DNA of 64,000 nucleotides from JAVVTR01 sp036653535 (GTDB lineage Bacteria > Bacteroidota > Bacteroidia > Bacteroidales > P3), in the NCBI GenBank assembly GCA_036653535.1, contig JAVVTR010000002.1:1-64000 (forward strand), given 5' to 3'. Each line of letters opens with the position of its first letter. Positions within the stretch are counted from its first letter, which is position 1. The notes below the pieces were generated by a model, which was given only the letters and a program-made list of their open reading frames with translations, did not search any database and was not told where the DNA came from. Shown here one piece after another: positions 44,511 to 53,665 of the stretch. The position numbers and the translations under genes are program-made.

Positions 44511-45813
44511 AATCCGAGTAGGCTTTTCCTATACGCTCTTTCTTTGCTTGATAGGTCTAAGTTTGACTTCCTCAAAAGTAAATGCGCAAACTGGTATGCT
44601 ATCTCCATACTCTGCCTTTGGTGTAGGGGCTGAACAACCCTATCTTAATGTGCGGAACATGGCTATGGGGGGAATTACTATAGGTCTTTCTGGTCATCGG
44701 AACGTAACACCATTTAATCCAGCTTCCTATAAAATGGGAGTAGACACTATGAGTGTGATGTTTGATATAGGGTTCAATATAGGTGTTAATCAGCTTAAGC
44801 AGAAAGATGCTAATAAAAAGACCCTTTATAATCAAAGTACAACAGGTGGTTTAAGTAATTTGGAGTTTTATTTTCCTATATTCAAATGGTGGAAAATGGG
44901 CATATATTTATTGCCTGTAACGGATATGGATTATTTAAGTTCCAATTATAGAGAAGGGGTGTCACAAATAGGCAAAGAGCAGTTGGTGCATAAAGGGAAC
45001 GGTGGTTTAAGTAAGGTTGGTTGGGGAAACTCTTTTGGTTGGGGGCCTATTGCTTTTGGAATTAATTTAAATTATCAATTTGGTCGAATAGAAGAATTGG
45101 TTTTATTAAATTTCAAAAAGGATAGTTTGGCTGCCAATGCAGGTATCTCTAATTACTTAAAGGAAACTGCCCTTAATGGATTGGTTATAGATGTGGGAGT
45201 GCTGTATTCCCAACCTGTAAAAAACGACAGGGCACATTTTTCTTTGGGAGCCAGTTATACGATAGAAAGTAATATGGTTGGCAGACGTTCCGCTTTAGGA
45301 ACAGCTGTTTATTCCTCCAATGTGATAGATACTGCTTTTTATGTGCCACGATATAAGGGCGATGTAAAAATGCCGGCCACTTTAAGAACAGGAATTTCTT
45401 ATGAAGAATATGGACAGTTTCTAATTGGATTTGATTTTACTTATTCCTGGTGGAAAAATTATTCTGATTTTGGGAAACAGTTCGATTTTTATAGAAATAC
45501 TTATAGTTGCGCCTTAGGTGCTGAATTAAAAAGCAATCCACAAGCCTTATCCTTGGCTCGTCGTATTGCTTATCGAATTGGAGGCCGTTATCAAACTTAT
45601 TATACTGCTTACGATGGTAGTAGTTTAACAGGATTTGCTATAAGCGTAGGAGTTGGCATCCCCGTTAGAAGAAGTCGTTCACAAATTAATATAGGCTTGG
45701 AATACGGGCATACGGGTTCCTTAAGAAAAAAACAAATTCAGGAAGATTATGTGAGGATAGGAGTGAGTTTTTCTTCTGTTGAAACTTGGTTTGTAAAACG
45801 CAAATATGATTAA
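44500..45813 (+). CDS. Bacteroidetes outer-membrane beta-barrel protein
   Basis: A 437-residue predicted outer-membrane protein with a signal peptide (1-30, ending KVNAQ) and alternating aromatic strands throughout, resembling FadL/PorV-like barrels of this phylum. Near the start it carries YSAFGVGAEQPYLNVRNMAMGG, with NPASY, a pattern common to such proteins. Exact role unknown. Its start overlaps coaX by 11 bases, and a TPR gene and lptC follow, an arrangement seen in other Bacteroidales, which hints at a part in envelope assembly. Family is seen by pattern, function is not known. Confidence 0.78.
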   Translation: MNFKIRVGFSYTLFLCLIGLSLTSSKVNAQTGMLSPYSAFGVGAEQPYLNVRNMAMGGITIGLSGHRNVTPFNPASYKMGVDTMSVMFDIGFNIGVNQLKQKDANKKTLYNQSTTGGLSNLEFYFPIFKWWKMGIYLLPVTDMDYLSSNYREGVSQIGKEQLVHKGNGGLSKVGWGNSFGWGPIAFGINLNYQFGRIEELVLLNFKKDSLAANAGISNYLKETALNGLVIDVGVLYSQPVKNDRAHFSLGASYTIESNMVGRRSALGTAVYSSNVIDTAFYVPRYKGDVKMPATLRTGISYEEYGQFLIGFDFTYSWWKNYSDFGKQFDFYRNTYSCALGAELKSNPQALSLARRIAYRIGGRYQTYYTAYDGSSLTGFAISVGVGIPVRRSRSQINIGLEYGHTGSLRKKQIQEDYVRIGVSFSSVETWFVKRKYD

Positions 45814-45940
45814 ATAAACCAAAAAACAAAGGATATTATATGGAACCAATCCTATAATTTGTAAGTGCATTCCTCTTTTCCGTAGCAGTGCAAAGATATA
45901 GGCGTTCTGTACGACTTTAATTAAAAAATTAATTACTACA

Positions 45941-47239
45941 ATGAAAAGGACAGGATTGGTATTATGGGCTTTGGCAGTTTGTTTTAGCGCTTCGGCTCAA
46001 AAATACGGGAATACCCCTGAAGACAGTGTAAACTGTATTCAAAATTTATCTATTTACCAAGAATTTTATAAGCAAAAGGCTTACGCAGAAGCGTATCCCG
46101 CATGGAAGGAAGTTTTGTCACTTTGTCCGGCAACCTCTTTAAATACCTATATTCGTGGGGGGGTAATTCTAAAAACTTTAATATCCAAGACCACAGATGC
46201 TGCAAAGCAGAAGCAGTATATTAGCGAATTGATGTCTCTTTGGGATTTAAGAAAGCAGTATTATGGAATGCCCGGTTATTGTAGTGGAATGAAAGCACGG
46301 GATATGCGCACATATCAACCAGAAAAAATAAAGGAAGCTTTGACTTTATTTAGAGAAGCTCTTGCATATTCTACAGAAAAAGGATTTTATCCAATTTCGT
46401 TTTTTGCGTTTGAATGTGCTATAGATGCGTATAAAGCCAATCTTATAACGAAAGACGAGCTCATAGATGCTTATGATAGATCTATGTCTATATTAGAGGG
46501 TATAGCAGAGTCTAATCCGGATGATAGTGATATTACTAATACGGTAGGAACTTTGGATATAGCGTTTGAACCTTATGCGGCTTGTGCAGATTTAATTCCT
46601 ATTTATGAGAAAAAATTTCAAAGTCATAAAACAGATGTGGAGTTTTTGAAGAAAGCAACTCGTATGATGAATATGAGGAATTGCACGGAATCCAATCTGT
46701 TTTTTAATTTATCGGCAGCACTTTATGCCATAGAACCTACTCCAGAGAGTGCATACCTTATGGCAAGAATGTGCTATTCAAAAAAAGATTATAAGAAAAC
46801 AGTATACTATTTAGCAGATCAAGCCGGGAAGTTGACTAAAAAGGCCGAAAAAGTGAGTGCATACCTTATGTTGGCCGATTCTTATTCCAATTTGGGCAGA
46901 TTGTCGGAAGGGAAAACGGCTTGCTTAGATGCTTTAAATGTGAATCCAAATGAAGGGAAAGCATATATTTTGCTCGGAAATTTATACGCTTCAGGAGCAA
47001 GACAGTGTGGGGACGAACCACAAATTTCTCAGAGAGCTGCTTATTGGGCAGCAGTAGATAAATTTATAAAGGCAAAATCGGTAGATCCATCCGTAGCAGA
47101 TTTAGCCGATAAGTTAATATCCTCCTATAGAAATCACTTCCCATCGGGAGACGATTTGTTCACCTTCGGTTATAAAGAGGGGCAATCCTATACCATTCGT
47201 TGTTGGTTCGTTGAAACAACTACTATTAGAGCAAGATAA
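45941..47239 (+). CDS. Secreted TPR protein
   Basis: A 432-residue periplasmic protein with a signal peptide (1-19, ending SASAQ) and TPR-like helical pairs over most of its length, clearest at about 275-385 (AYLMLADSYSNLGRLSEGKT and AYILLGNLYASGA). No catalytic motif is seen; such proteins serve as scaffolds. It lies between an outer-membrane protein gene and lptC, whose start codon is one base behind its stop, so it may help lipopolysaccharide or outer-membrane assembly. That role is inference. Confidence 0.8.
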   Translation: MKRTGLVLWALAVCFSASAQKYGNTPEDSVNCIQNLSIYQEFYKQKAYAEAYPAWKEVLSLCPATSLNTYIRGGVILKTLISKTTDAAKQKQYISELMSLWDLRKQYYGMPGYCSGMKARDMRTYQPEKIKEALTLFREALAYSTEKGFYPISFFAFECAIDAYKANLITKDELIDAYDRSMSILEGIAESNPDDSDITNTVGTLDIAFEPYAACADLIPIYEKKFQSHKTDVEFLKKATRMMNMRNCTESNLFFNLSAALYAIEPTPESAYLMARMCYSKKDYKKTVYYLADQAGKLTKKAEKVSAYLMLADSYSNLGRLSEGKTACLDALNVNPNEGKAYILLGNLYASGARQCGDEPQISQRAAYWAAVDKFIKAKSVDPSVADLADKLISSYRNHFPSGDDLFTFGYKEGQSYTIRCWFVETTTIRAR

Positions 47240-47240
47240 G

Positions 47241-47801
47241 ATGAATATTAATTTTGTAAGTAAAAAGAAAGTTATGACAATATTTTGTATTGCCATAACT
47301 TTCTTTTTCATGTGTACTTCCTGTAAAAAAAGCACTTCCATTCATTTGCCATTTGACAAAATAGAAGAGGCTCCAAATCAAACTATTTATAATTCGCATA
47401 GCATGTTTACCGATTCGGGAGTTTTGCAAATGGATATGAATTATGCGGTCTTGTATAATTTTTCGGATGAAAAACGAACCCAAATATTTCCCAAAGGGGT
47501 TTCCTCTACTTTTTATAACGAAAGAGGGGGAAAAAATGTAGTATTAGTTTCGGATTCGGCTATCAATGTGCAAGAAGAAAAATTGATGAAATTCTACAAA
47601 CATGTAAAAGTGTGTGATTATCGTAATGGGGATACGCTTTTTACAGAAGCTTTGTATTGGGATCAGAATGCAAAGCTTATCTATTCCGACGTAAAAGTTA
47701 GAAAAATCAGCTCAGGCTTGATATTAGAAGGGGATGGATTTGATTCCGACGAGCAGATGAATAATGTTGTATTGCGTAATCCTCGCGGTGTAATTCGGTA
47801 A
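47241..47801 (+). CDS. lptC: LptC-like LPS-export periplasmic protein
   Basis: A 186-residue protein with a KKK-containing N-terminus, a hydrophobic stretch and a lipobox-like MCTSC (Cys28), then an OstA-like beta jelly-roll (about 45-180: DSGVLQMDMNYAVL, GGKNVVLVSDSAINVQ, DTLFTEALYWDQNAKLIYSD). LptC links the inner-membrane ABC transporter to LptA in lipopolysaccharide export. The start was set at the ATG at 47241, directly after the TPR gene stop. A second in-frame ATG at 47274 is inside a strong hairpin (47262-47308). A CorC-like gene follows after 6 bases. Confidence 0.82.
   Translation: MNINFVSKKKVMTIFCIAITFFFMCTSCKKSTSIHLPFDKIEEAPNQTIYNSHSMFTDSGVLQMDMNYAVLYNFSDEKRTQIFPKGVSSTFYNERGGKNVVLVSDSAINVQEEKLMKFYKHVKVCDYRNGDTLFTEALYWDQNAKLIYSDVKVRKISSGLILEGDGFDSDEQMNNVVLRNPRGVIR
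47262..47308 (+). repeat. Strong hairpin inside the lptC 5' coding region
   Basis: A perfect 15-bp stem (AAAAAGAAAGTTATG with CATAACTTTCTTTTT) is continued inward by one mismatch and five more pairs around a 5-base loop. It begins 21 bases after the lptC start codon and covers the codons of the signal segment. Both strands therefore encode similar KKKVM...ITFF peptides. Confidence 0.85.
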
Positions 47802-47807
47802 AACAGT

Positions 47808-49055
47808 ATGGATCCGGAGGATATTATAATAAGTTTAGTGGCTTTATTGGTGTCTATAGTTCTTACAGGAATCCAAACAGCCTATTTTTCCGTTAGCAAA
47901 TTACAATTGGAAATAGAGCGTTCTTCTAAGAATTTTTTTTCACGTTGTTTAATTTTTTGTAGCGAAAAGTCTCATTATTCCATTTTTACTTTACGTGTTT
48001 TAAATTATATCACATTTCTATTATATATTTTGGGTATATATTGGGGGCTACTTTCTGTGACTTCCCTGTCTTTTTGGTGTGTTATAGGAATTATAGCTAT
48101 TGCTATTTTGCTATTTGTGTTTGTTTCTATTTTTTTACCGAGGTCTATATTTAAACTGTATGCCTATTCTTTTTGGAAGTATTTTAGTCCCATTATGGCG
48201 ATATTGTTACTTTTGACTTATCCCTTTGCTTGGGCATTTTGGAGTGTAGTTTATGTTATAGAGGCAAAGTTTATCAAAACTCCTTCTTTTTCGTCTTATC
48301 CAAATATGCAAAGCACTTTGGAAACATCTTTTGATGAATTTTGTGATAGAGAAAACGAAGAGCAAAGTACGGAAATACAGATGGTTCAAAATGTAATTGA
48401 TTTAAAAAAATCGAAAGTTCGTACTTGTATGGTGCCTCGTAACGAAATAATACAAACGGGAATAAACACTTCTATATCCGATTTAACGCAATTATTTGTA
48501 AGTACAGGATTTTCTAAAATATTGATATATAAAGAGAAAATAGAGAATATCGTAGGTTATGTACACGCATATGATTTATTTCAAGTTCCACTTCCTGTAG
48601 ATATACAAAAAATCATTCGACCGGTATATCAAATTCCGGAGTCGGTTACCGTTAATACTCTTCTAAAAGATATGATTGCTCAGCATAAAAGTATAGCGGT
48701 GGTTTTTGATGAGTTTGGTTCTGTATCTGGCATGTTAACCTTAGAAGATTTGATGGAGGAAATATTTGGAGAGATAGAAGACGAGTTCGATATTAAGGAT
48801 GCAGAAGAACAAAAGATAGATTTAGATACCTATGTTTTTTCTACTCGTTTAGAGGTAGATTATTTAAATGAAAAATATTCTTTAAATATATTAGAATCAG
48901 AAGAATACGACACATTAGCTGGTTTTATTACAACGAAATTGCAGCGCATACCAAAATACAAAGAAGAATTTGTACTGAATAATCTTTTCATTCGTGTATT
49001 ACAGGCCTCCGATATTAGAGTAGAAAAGGTGCTAATTAAAAATTTAAAAAAGTAG
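47808..49055 (+). CDS. CNNM/CorC-like membrane protein with CBS domains
   Basis: A 415-residue protein of the HlyC/CorC/CNNM family. The N-terminal DUF21-type membrane domain has four spans (about 5-28, 60-80, 85-110, 125-150). A pair of CBS domains follows at about 200-320 (VRTCMVPRNEII, LLKDMIAQHKSIAVVFDEFG, LEDLMEEIFGEIEDEFD), and a CorC_HlyC-type C-terminal domain ends the protein. Relatives are linked to Mg/Co transport; in gliding Bacteroidetes the similar GldE is implicated in T9SS function. It lies six bases after lptC. Family is firm; role is not. Confidence 0.9.
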   Translation: MDPEDIIISLVALLVSIVLTGIQTAYFSVSKLQLEIERSSKNFFSRCLIFCSEKSHYSIFTLRVLNYITFLLYILGIYWGLLSVTSLSFWCVIGIIAIAILLFVFVSIFLPRSIFKLYAYSFWKYFSPIMAILLLLTYPFAWAFWSVVYVIEAKFIKTPSFSSYPNMQSTLETSFDEFCDRENEEQSTEIQMVQNVIDLKKSKVRTCMVPRNEIIQTGINTSISDLTQLFVSTGFSKILIYKEKIENIVGYVHAYDLFQVPLPVDIQKIIRPVYQIPESVTVNTLLKDMIAQHKSIAVVFDEFGSVSGMLTLEDLMEEIFGEIEDEFDIKDAEEQKIDLDTYVFSTRLEVDYLNEKYSLNILESEEYDTLAGFITTKLQRIPKYKEEFVLNNLFIRVLQASDIRVEKVLIKNLKK

Positions 49056-49068
49056 TAAGAGCTAATAT

Positions 49069-49099
49069 TTTGTAAATCGCTATAATTATATTAACTTTG
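49069..49099 (+). promoter_or_regulatory. Promoter of yceD-rpmF
   Basis: TTTG (49069-49072), 19 bases, then TAACTTTG (49092-49099) is an exact Bacteroidetes consensus. Transcription would begin about 13 bases before the start codon at 49119. Confidence 0.75.
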
Positions 49100-49118
49100 C
49101 GGGCTTAAACTGAGAGAA

Positions 49119-49670
49119 ATGCGAAATTGCCAGAAACCATTTACGTTAGCCTTTTCGGGCTTATCTGTAGGGATTCATCATTTTTCTTATGATTTAGAAA
49201 ATGCGTTTTTTGAGAATATAGAGTATTCTGAAATCCAATCCGGTCAAGTTCACATAGAGCTTACTTTAGAAAAATCGGAACGGATGATGCTACTTGGTTT
49301 TACAATGAATGGCCATATAGATTTACAATGTGATCGTTGTCTTAAAGATTTGCCATATCTGCTAGATTTAAAGGAAACGGTGGTGGTTAAATTTACATCC
49401 CACGAGGAAACGGAGATGGACGAAGATAATTTATGGTATGTTTCCGACAAAACGACTCAGATAGATTTGAGTTCCTATTTTTACGAAACCTTGGTTGTTC
49501 AAAGACCTCTTCAAATATTTTGTCCATTAGATAAAAATGGAAAATCTATTTGTGACCCACAGATGTTGAAACGCTTACAAGTAGAGGACACTTTAGCGGA
49601 TTTAAAATTGGAAGAAAACTTAGAAGATCCGCGCTGGAGCGCATTGAAAAATTTTAACAAAGAAGTATAA
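49119..49670 (+). CDS. yceD: YceD/DUF177-family protein
   Basis: A 183-residue DUF177 protein, the usual partner of ribosomal protein L32. Characteristic segments are IDLQCDRCLKDLPYLLDL (the two-Cys motif at about 68-75) and IDLSSYFYETLVVQRPLQIFC, with the closing EDPRWSALKNF. In bacteria and chloroplasts its relatives are needed for 23S rRNA processing. It has a consensus promoter, and rpmF follows after 21 bases, as in most genomes. Confidence 0.9.
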   Translation: MRNCQKPFTLAFSGLSVGIHHFSYDLENAFFENIEYSEIQSGQVHIELTLEKSERMMLLGFTMNGHIDLQCDRCLKDLPYLLDLKETVVVKFTSHEETEMDEDNLWYVSDKTTQIDLSSYFYETLVVQRPLQIFCPLDKNGKSICDPQMLKRLQVEDTLADLKLEENLEDPRWSALKNFNKEV

Positions 49671-49691
49671 ACATTAAAACATAATTGTGTT

Positions 49692-49877
49692 ATGCCAAAT
49701 CCTAAATGGAGATTCTCGAAGACGAGAACAAGAAAAAGAAGAACACACGATAAATTAACTGTTCCTCAAATTTCCGCTTGCAGCAATTGCGGTGCGCCTG
49801 TTTTATATCATCATGTGTGTCCTGATTGTGGATATTATCGTGGAAAACAAGCGATAGAAGCAACACCAAAAGCATAA
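49692..49877 (+). CDS. rpmF: 50S ribosomal protein L32
   Basis: A 61-residue zinc-ribbon L32. It begins MPNPKWRFSKTRTRKRRTHD and has two CxxC pairs (SACSNCGAPVLYHHVCPDC), so it is the zinc-binding form. It follows yceD and precedes plsX and fabH, the standard yceD-rpmF-plsX-fabH order linking ribosome and fatty acid genes. About 140 bases separate it from plsX; these are AT-rich and hold no recognised signal. Confidence 0.97.
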   Translation: MPNPKWRFSKTRTRKRRTHDKLTVPQISACSNCGAPVLYHHVCPDCGYYRGKQAIEATPKA

Positions 49878-50017
49878 GGTAAATAAAATAAAAGCGACGT
49901 GGAGTTTTTGCAGAAACCTATGGCATTATATTATTTATATGTTATAAAAAGAAAGGATAGAATAACTCCAATCGATAAACAACCAATAATTTTATTTAAG
50001 AGTAGTTGTTCGGACGT

Positions 50018-50977
50018 ATGAGAATTGGTTTGGATATAATGGGAGGCGATTTTGCGCCTGTGAATACAATAAAAGGTGCTATATTGGCCTTAGATGAATT
50101 AACACCTAAAGATGTATTAGTTCTTTTAGGCGATGAAAACGTAATTCGGCAAGAATTGCGGGCCGCTGGGGTGTGCGAAGATCTATTTTTTATTGTTGAC
50201 GAACCGGAATGTATCAGAATGGAAGAAAAGCCGTTAAAAGCGCTGCAAGAGAAACCTCGTGCAGGAATTACGGCAGGATTTCGTATGCTTGCAGCTGGAG
50301 AAATAGACGCTTTTGCCAGTGCCGGTAATTCGGGAGCTATGCTCGCAGGTGCGGTTCGAAGTGTACAATGTATACCGGGAGTGGTTCGTCCATGTTCGGC
50401 TACCACCTTGCCACAGGAAGAGGGGGGCGACTGCTTAATATTAGACATAGGAACGATGCCGGATGCTAAACCCGATGTGTTGTTCCAATTTGGTATTTTG
50501 GGTAGTATTTATGCGCAGTATATCTTAAAAAAGGATAAGCCAAGGGTTTGTTTGTTGAATGTTGGAACGGAAGACGGTAAAGGAAATTTACAATGTCAAG
50601 CGGCTTTCCATCTCATGAAAAATAATCGTTTTTTTCATTTTGTAGGAAATATGGAGCCTCGTGATTTGTTTAAAAATAAGGCCGATGTATTTGTTACGGA
50701 TGGTTTTGTTGGGAATATTGTAATAAAAGAGATAGAAACTTTTTATAGACTGATTCAAAAGCGTAATTTGTCGGATGCTTTTATGGATAGGATGAATTAC
50801 GAATTATATGGAGGAAGTCCTCTATTAGGTGTAAATGCTCCTGTTATTTTGGGGCATGGTATATCCAGCGCATTGGCCATTAAGAATATGATTATGCAAA
50901 CGAAAAAAATGCACGAAAGTCGTATTTCTGAAAGGTTACGTGAAATTTTTTATGAATACGCTGATAAGAAAGAATAA
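50018..50977 (+). CDS. plsX: Phosphate acyltransferase PlsX
   Basis: A 319-residue enzyme that makes acyl-phosphate from acyl-ACP for phospholipid synthesis. Signature: RIGLDIMGGDFAP at the start, GITAGFRMLAAGEIDAFASAGNSGAML, and the C-terminal GNIVIKEIETFY and GVNAPVILGHGIS. The ATG at 50018 was chosen over an in-frame TTG at 50006. fabH starts one base behind its stop. Peripheral membrane enzyme in the family. Confidence 0.95.
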   Translation: MRIGLDIMGGDFAPVNTIKGAILALDELTPKDVLVLLGDENVIRQELRAAGVCEDLFFIVDEPECIRMEEKPLKALQEKPRAGITAGFRMLAAGEIDAFASAGNSGAMLAGAVRSVQCIPGVVRPCSATTLPQEEGGDCLILDIGTMPDAKPDVLFQFGILGSIYAQYILKKDKPRVCLLNVGTEDGKGNLQCQAAFHLMKNNRFFHFVGNMEPRDLFKNKADVFVTDGFVGNIVIKEIETFYRLIQKRNLSDAFMDRMNYELYGGSPLLGVNAPVILGHGISSALAIKNMIMQTKKMHESRISERLREIFYEYADKKE

Positions 50978-50978
50978 A

Positions 50979-51965
50979 ATGGAAAAAATTCATGCAGCCA
51001 TTACTGGTATTGGGGCTTATCTGCCAGATTATATACTTACCAATGAAGAGTTAAGTAAAATGGTAGATACGTCAGATGAGTGGATCATGAGCCGTATAGG
51101 TATTAAGGAAAGACGTATTCTACGAGAAAAAGGAATGGCTACTTCCGATTTGGGGGCAGAGGCCGTAAAGAATTTGTTGAAAAAGACGGGAACAAAACCG
51201 GAGGATATCGACTTGTTAGTTTGCGCCACGGTTACACCCGATATGCGTTTTCCGGCTACCTCTTGTATTATTTGTGATAAGATAGGTATTCGTAACGCCT
51301 TTGCATTTGATCTTACTTCCGGTTGCTCAGGTTTTGTATATGGTTTATCTACTGTGGCTAAATTTGTAGAATCGGGGCGATATAAAAAAGTTGTTTTTGT
51401 TGGAGCTGAGGTTATGTCCTCTATGATAGATTATACCGATAGAGCTACTTGTCCTATTTTTGGGGATGGTGCGGCTGCTGTTTTGGTGGAACCAACGATA
51501 GAGGAAGTAGGGTGCTTAGATGAAGCTATGGGAACGGATGGCTGTGGGCGTGTGCATTTACATATGAAAGCAGGAGGTTCTTTATTTCCGCCTACACATG
51601 AAACGGTGGATAAGCGAATGCACTATGTATATCAAGAAGGACAGGCTGTTTTTAAATGGGCCGTGGTTAAGATGGCGGAAGTAGCAGAAACAATGTTAGA
51701 ACGGAATCATTTGGATCCACAAAAAGTATGGATTGCTCCTCATCAAGCAAATCTTAGAATTATAGATGCAGTAACCAAGCGAATTAATTTAAATCCGGAT
51801 AGGGTGATGATTAATATTCAAAAATACGGAAATACCACCGCTGCTACCATACCATTGTTGTTATGGGAATGGGAATCTAAATTTAAAAAAGGGGATGATA
51901 TTATTATATGTGCTTTTGGTGCTGGTTTCTCTTGGGGGGCTATGTGGATAAAGTGGGCATATTAA
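50979..51965 (+). CDS. fabH: 3-oxoacyl-ACP synthase III (FabH)
   Basis: A 328-residue ketoacyl-ACP synthase III that starts fatty acid chains from acetyl-CoA and malonyl-ACP. The triad is complete: Cys in DLTSGCSGFVYGL, His in IAPHQANLRIID, Asn in YGNTTAATIPL. The start was placed at the ATG at 50979, one base after plsX; the upstream in-frame ATGs at 50940 and 50952 would add residues unlike the family. It ends the yceD-rpmF-plsX-fabH run and is convergent with the methyltransferase gene. Confidence 0.96.
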   Translation: MEKIHAAITGIGAYLPDYILTNEELSKMVDTSDEWIMSRIGIKERRILREKGMATSDLGAEAVKNLLKKTGTKPEDIDLLVCATVTPDMRFPATSCIICDKIGIRNAFAFDLTSGCSGFVYGLSTVAKFVESGRYKKVVFVGAEVMSSMIDYTDRATCPIFGDGAAAVLVEPTIEEVGCLDEAMGTDGCGRVHLHMKAGGSLFPPTHETVDKRMHYVYQEGQAVFKWAVVKMAEVAETMLERNHLDPQKVWIAPHQANLRIIDAVTKRINLNPDRVMINIQKYGNTTAATIPLLLWEWESKFKKGDDIIICAFGAGFSWGAMWIKWAY

Positions 51966-52002
51966 AAGAAATTCAAAGAAAGATCTCTCATTCTGTTAGA
52001 AT

Positions 52003-52764
52003 TTAATTTCGTCGTTTAATTTCCGAACAAAGGATAGCGGTAGCCATGGAAGCATTTAAAGACTCCGCTTTAGATTTTTTATTTTGAGAAAAGGATGGAA
52101 TAAATAATCTTTCTTTTATTTTATTTTCTAAAAGGGTATTAATTCCGTGGGCTTCGTTGCCTATAATATACCAAGCATTTTCCGTATTTAAAGAGGCATT
52201 ATAAATATTTGTTCCAGATAAGAAGGTGCCGTAACTTGCAAAAGAAGAAGGTGCTTGTTGCAAAAGATCTAACAGTTCTGTGTAGTAAACGTGTATATTT
52301 CCAATAGATCCCATGGCCGATTGCACACATTTAGGTTGAAATATATCGGTGCAATTTATCGAACAAAGAATACGTTCCATACCAAACCAATCGGCAATTC
52401 TTAGAATGGTTCCCATATTACCGGGGTCTTTTATATCATCTAAAATTAAACTACATCCCTTAAACGCATCCTCCGTATTTAGTATCTCGTTTGGCATGGC
52501 AAATAGTCCCAAAACTTGATTAGGAGTGCGAAGTGCACTAATTCTATCTAATTCCTTTTCACTTATTTCTATAGACTCTATTTTTTCCATTGCTTGATTT
52601 TTATTCCACCAAGCGGAGGTTCCGTATATGGCTATTGGTTTTAAGTAGGAATGTAACAAATTCTCCACAATCTTAGGTGTTTCTGCAAGGAAAACCCTGT
52701 CTTGAATCCTAAATTTTTTTTGTTGGTAGCTTTTAATTTGTTTAATTTGATTTGCTGTAATCAT
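52003..52764 (-). CDS. TrmH/SpoU-family RNA 2'-O-methyltransferase
   Basis: A protein of about 253 residues of the SPOUT class, which methylates ribose 2'-OH in rRNA or tRNA. N-terminal substrate-binding part (QIKSYQQKKFRIQDRVFLAE), then the knotted domain: LILDDIKDPGNMGTILRIADWFG (motif 1), WYIIGNEAHGI (motif 2) and FIPSFSQNKKSKAESLNASMATAILCSE (motif 3). The ATG at 52764 was chosen; a longer frame starting at 52821 adds 19 residues with no family match. The target nucleotide is not known. Confidence 0.92.
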   Translation of the reverse strand: MITANQIKQIKSYQQKKFRIQDRVFLAETPKIVENLLHSYLKPIAIYGTSAWWNKNQAMEKIESIEISEKELDRISALRTPNQVLGLFAMPNEILNTEDAFKGCSLILDDIKDPGNMGTILRIADWFGMERILCSINCTDIFQPKCVQSAMGSIGNIHVYYTELLDLLQQAPSSFASYGTFLSGTNIYNASLNTENAWYIIGNEAHGINTLLENKIKERLFIPSFSQNKKSKAESLNASMATAILCSEIKRRN

Positions 52765-52850
52765 AATACTTGAAAGTTTGAAACGGACACCATACACATA
52801 AATACACCAATACAGGATCAAAATTTTAAAATGTATTATCTCGTAAAATA

Positions 52851-52885
52851 AAAATCGCCTTATATTAAAAATACAAGGCGATTTT
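52851..52885 (-). terminator. Terminator of the rpsF-rpsR-rplI operon
   Basis: An 11-bp perfect stem (AAAATCGCCTT with AAGGCGATTTT) closes a loop of 13 bases, with T-rich sequence beyond it on the minus strand, 30 bases after the rplI stop. Confidence 0.82.
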
Positions 52886-52914
52886 GAAGTATTTATAAAT
52901 TCTATTAATAGAAT

Positions 52915-53364
52915 TTATTCTGCGTACACATCCAAATTTATTTCGGCTTTAACCTCTCTATGCAAGTTGATTTTTGCAATGTGTGTTCCAATTTCCTTAA
53001 TGGTTTCCCCAGGAATAGAGATACGTTTTCTGTCAATTTCTATTTGATGTTGTTCTTTTAAAGCATCTGCAATTTGAATAGCATTTACAGAGCCGAAGAT
53101 TTTTCCGGAAGTACCGGCTTTAGCTGCAATTTTAACGGTAATTCCATTAAGTTTTGTGGCTAATTCTTCTGCTTCTTTTTTAACCTTTTCTTCTTTAAAG
53201 GTGCGTTGTTTCAAATTCTCGGCATGCATTTTTTTCATGCTGGAAGTTGCCATAACTGCGTAACCTTGAGGAATAAGGTAATTGTTGGCGTAACCATTTT
53301 TTACGGTTACAATATCATCTTTGTAGCCTAATTTTGCTACATCTTGTGTTAAAATAATTTCCAT
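52915..53364 (-). CDS. rplI: 50S ribosomal protein L9
   Basis: A 149-residue L9 with the N-terminal domain VAKLGYKDDIVTVKNGYANNYLIPQG in two parts, a long connecting helix (about 45-75) and the C-terminal domain (GKIFGSVNAIQIADAL). Last gene of the rpsF-rpsR-rplI operon, 10 bases behind rpsR. Full length. Confidence 0.97.
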   Translation of the reverse strand: MEIILTQDVAKLGYKDDIVTVKNGYANNYLIPQGYAVMATSSMKKMHAENLKQRTFKEEKVKKEAEELATKLNGITVKIAAKAGTSGKIFGSVNAIQIADALKEQHQIEIDRKRISIPGETIKEIGTHIAKINLHREVKAEINLDVYAE

Positions 53365-53374
53365 GGCCAGTCTC

Positions 53375-53641
53375 CTATTTTAATAAGTCCGCAACGTAAG
53401 GTAATAAAGCCAGATGACGGGCACGTTTAATAGCCTGCGACACCTTTTTCTGATATTTTTGGGAAGTACCGGTTAAACGACGAGGATAAATCTTACCCTG
53501 TTCGTTTACAAATTTTAATAAAAAATCACCGTCTTTGTAGTCAATATATTTTATGCCGCTTTTTTTGAAACGACAATATTTTTTCTTTTTAGTTTCAACC
53601 GCTATCGGGGTTAAATACTTAATGTCATTATCTGTAGCCAT
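53375..53641 (-). CDS. rpsR: 30S ribosomal protein S18
   Basis: An 88-residue S18, containing KKKYCRFKKSGIKYIDYKD and the conserved GKIYPRRLTGTSQKYQKKVS, then AIKRARHLALLPYV. Middle gene of the operon, 24 bases behind rpsF. Full length. Confidence 0.97.
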   Translation of the reverse strand: MATDNDIKYLTPIAVETKKKKYCRFKKSGIKYIDYKDGDFLLKFVNEQGKIYPRRLTGTSQKYQKKVSQAIKRARHLALLPYVADLLK

Positions 53642-53665
53642 TGTATTCTTAATTTTTCGCGTGAA

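Noticed and set aside
47114..47341. Minus-strand frame encoding a KKKVM...ITFF peptide
   Set aside because: It is the mirror of the lptC signal segment caused by the inverted repeat, not a gene.
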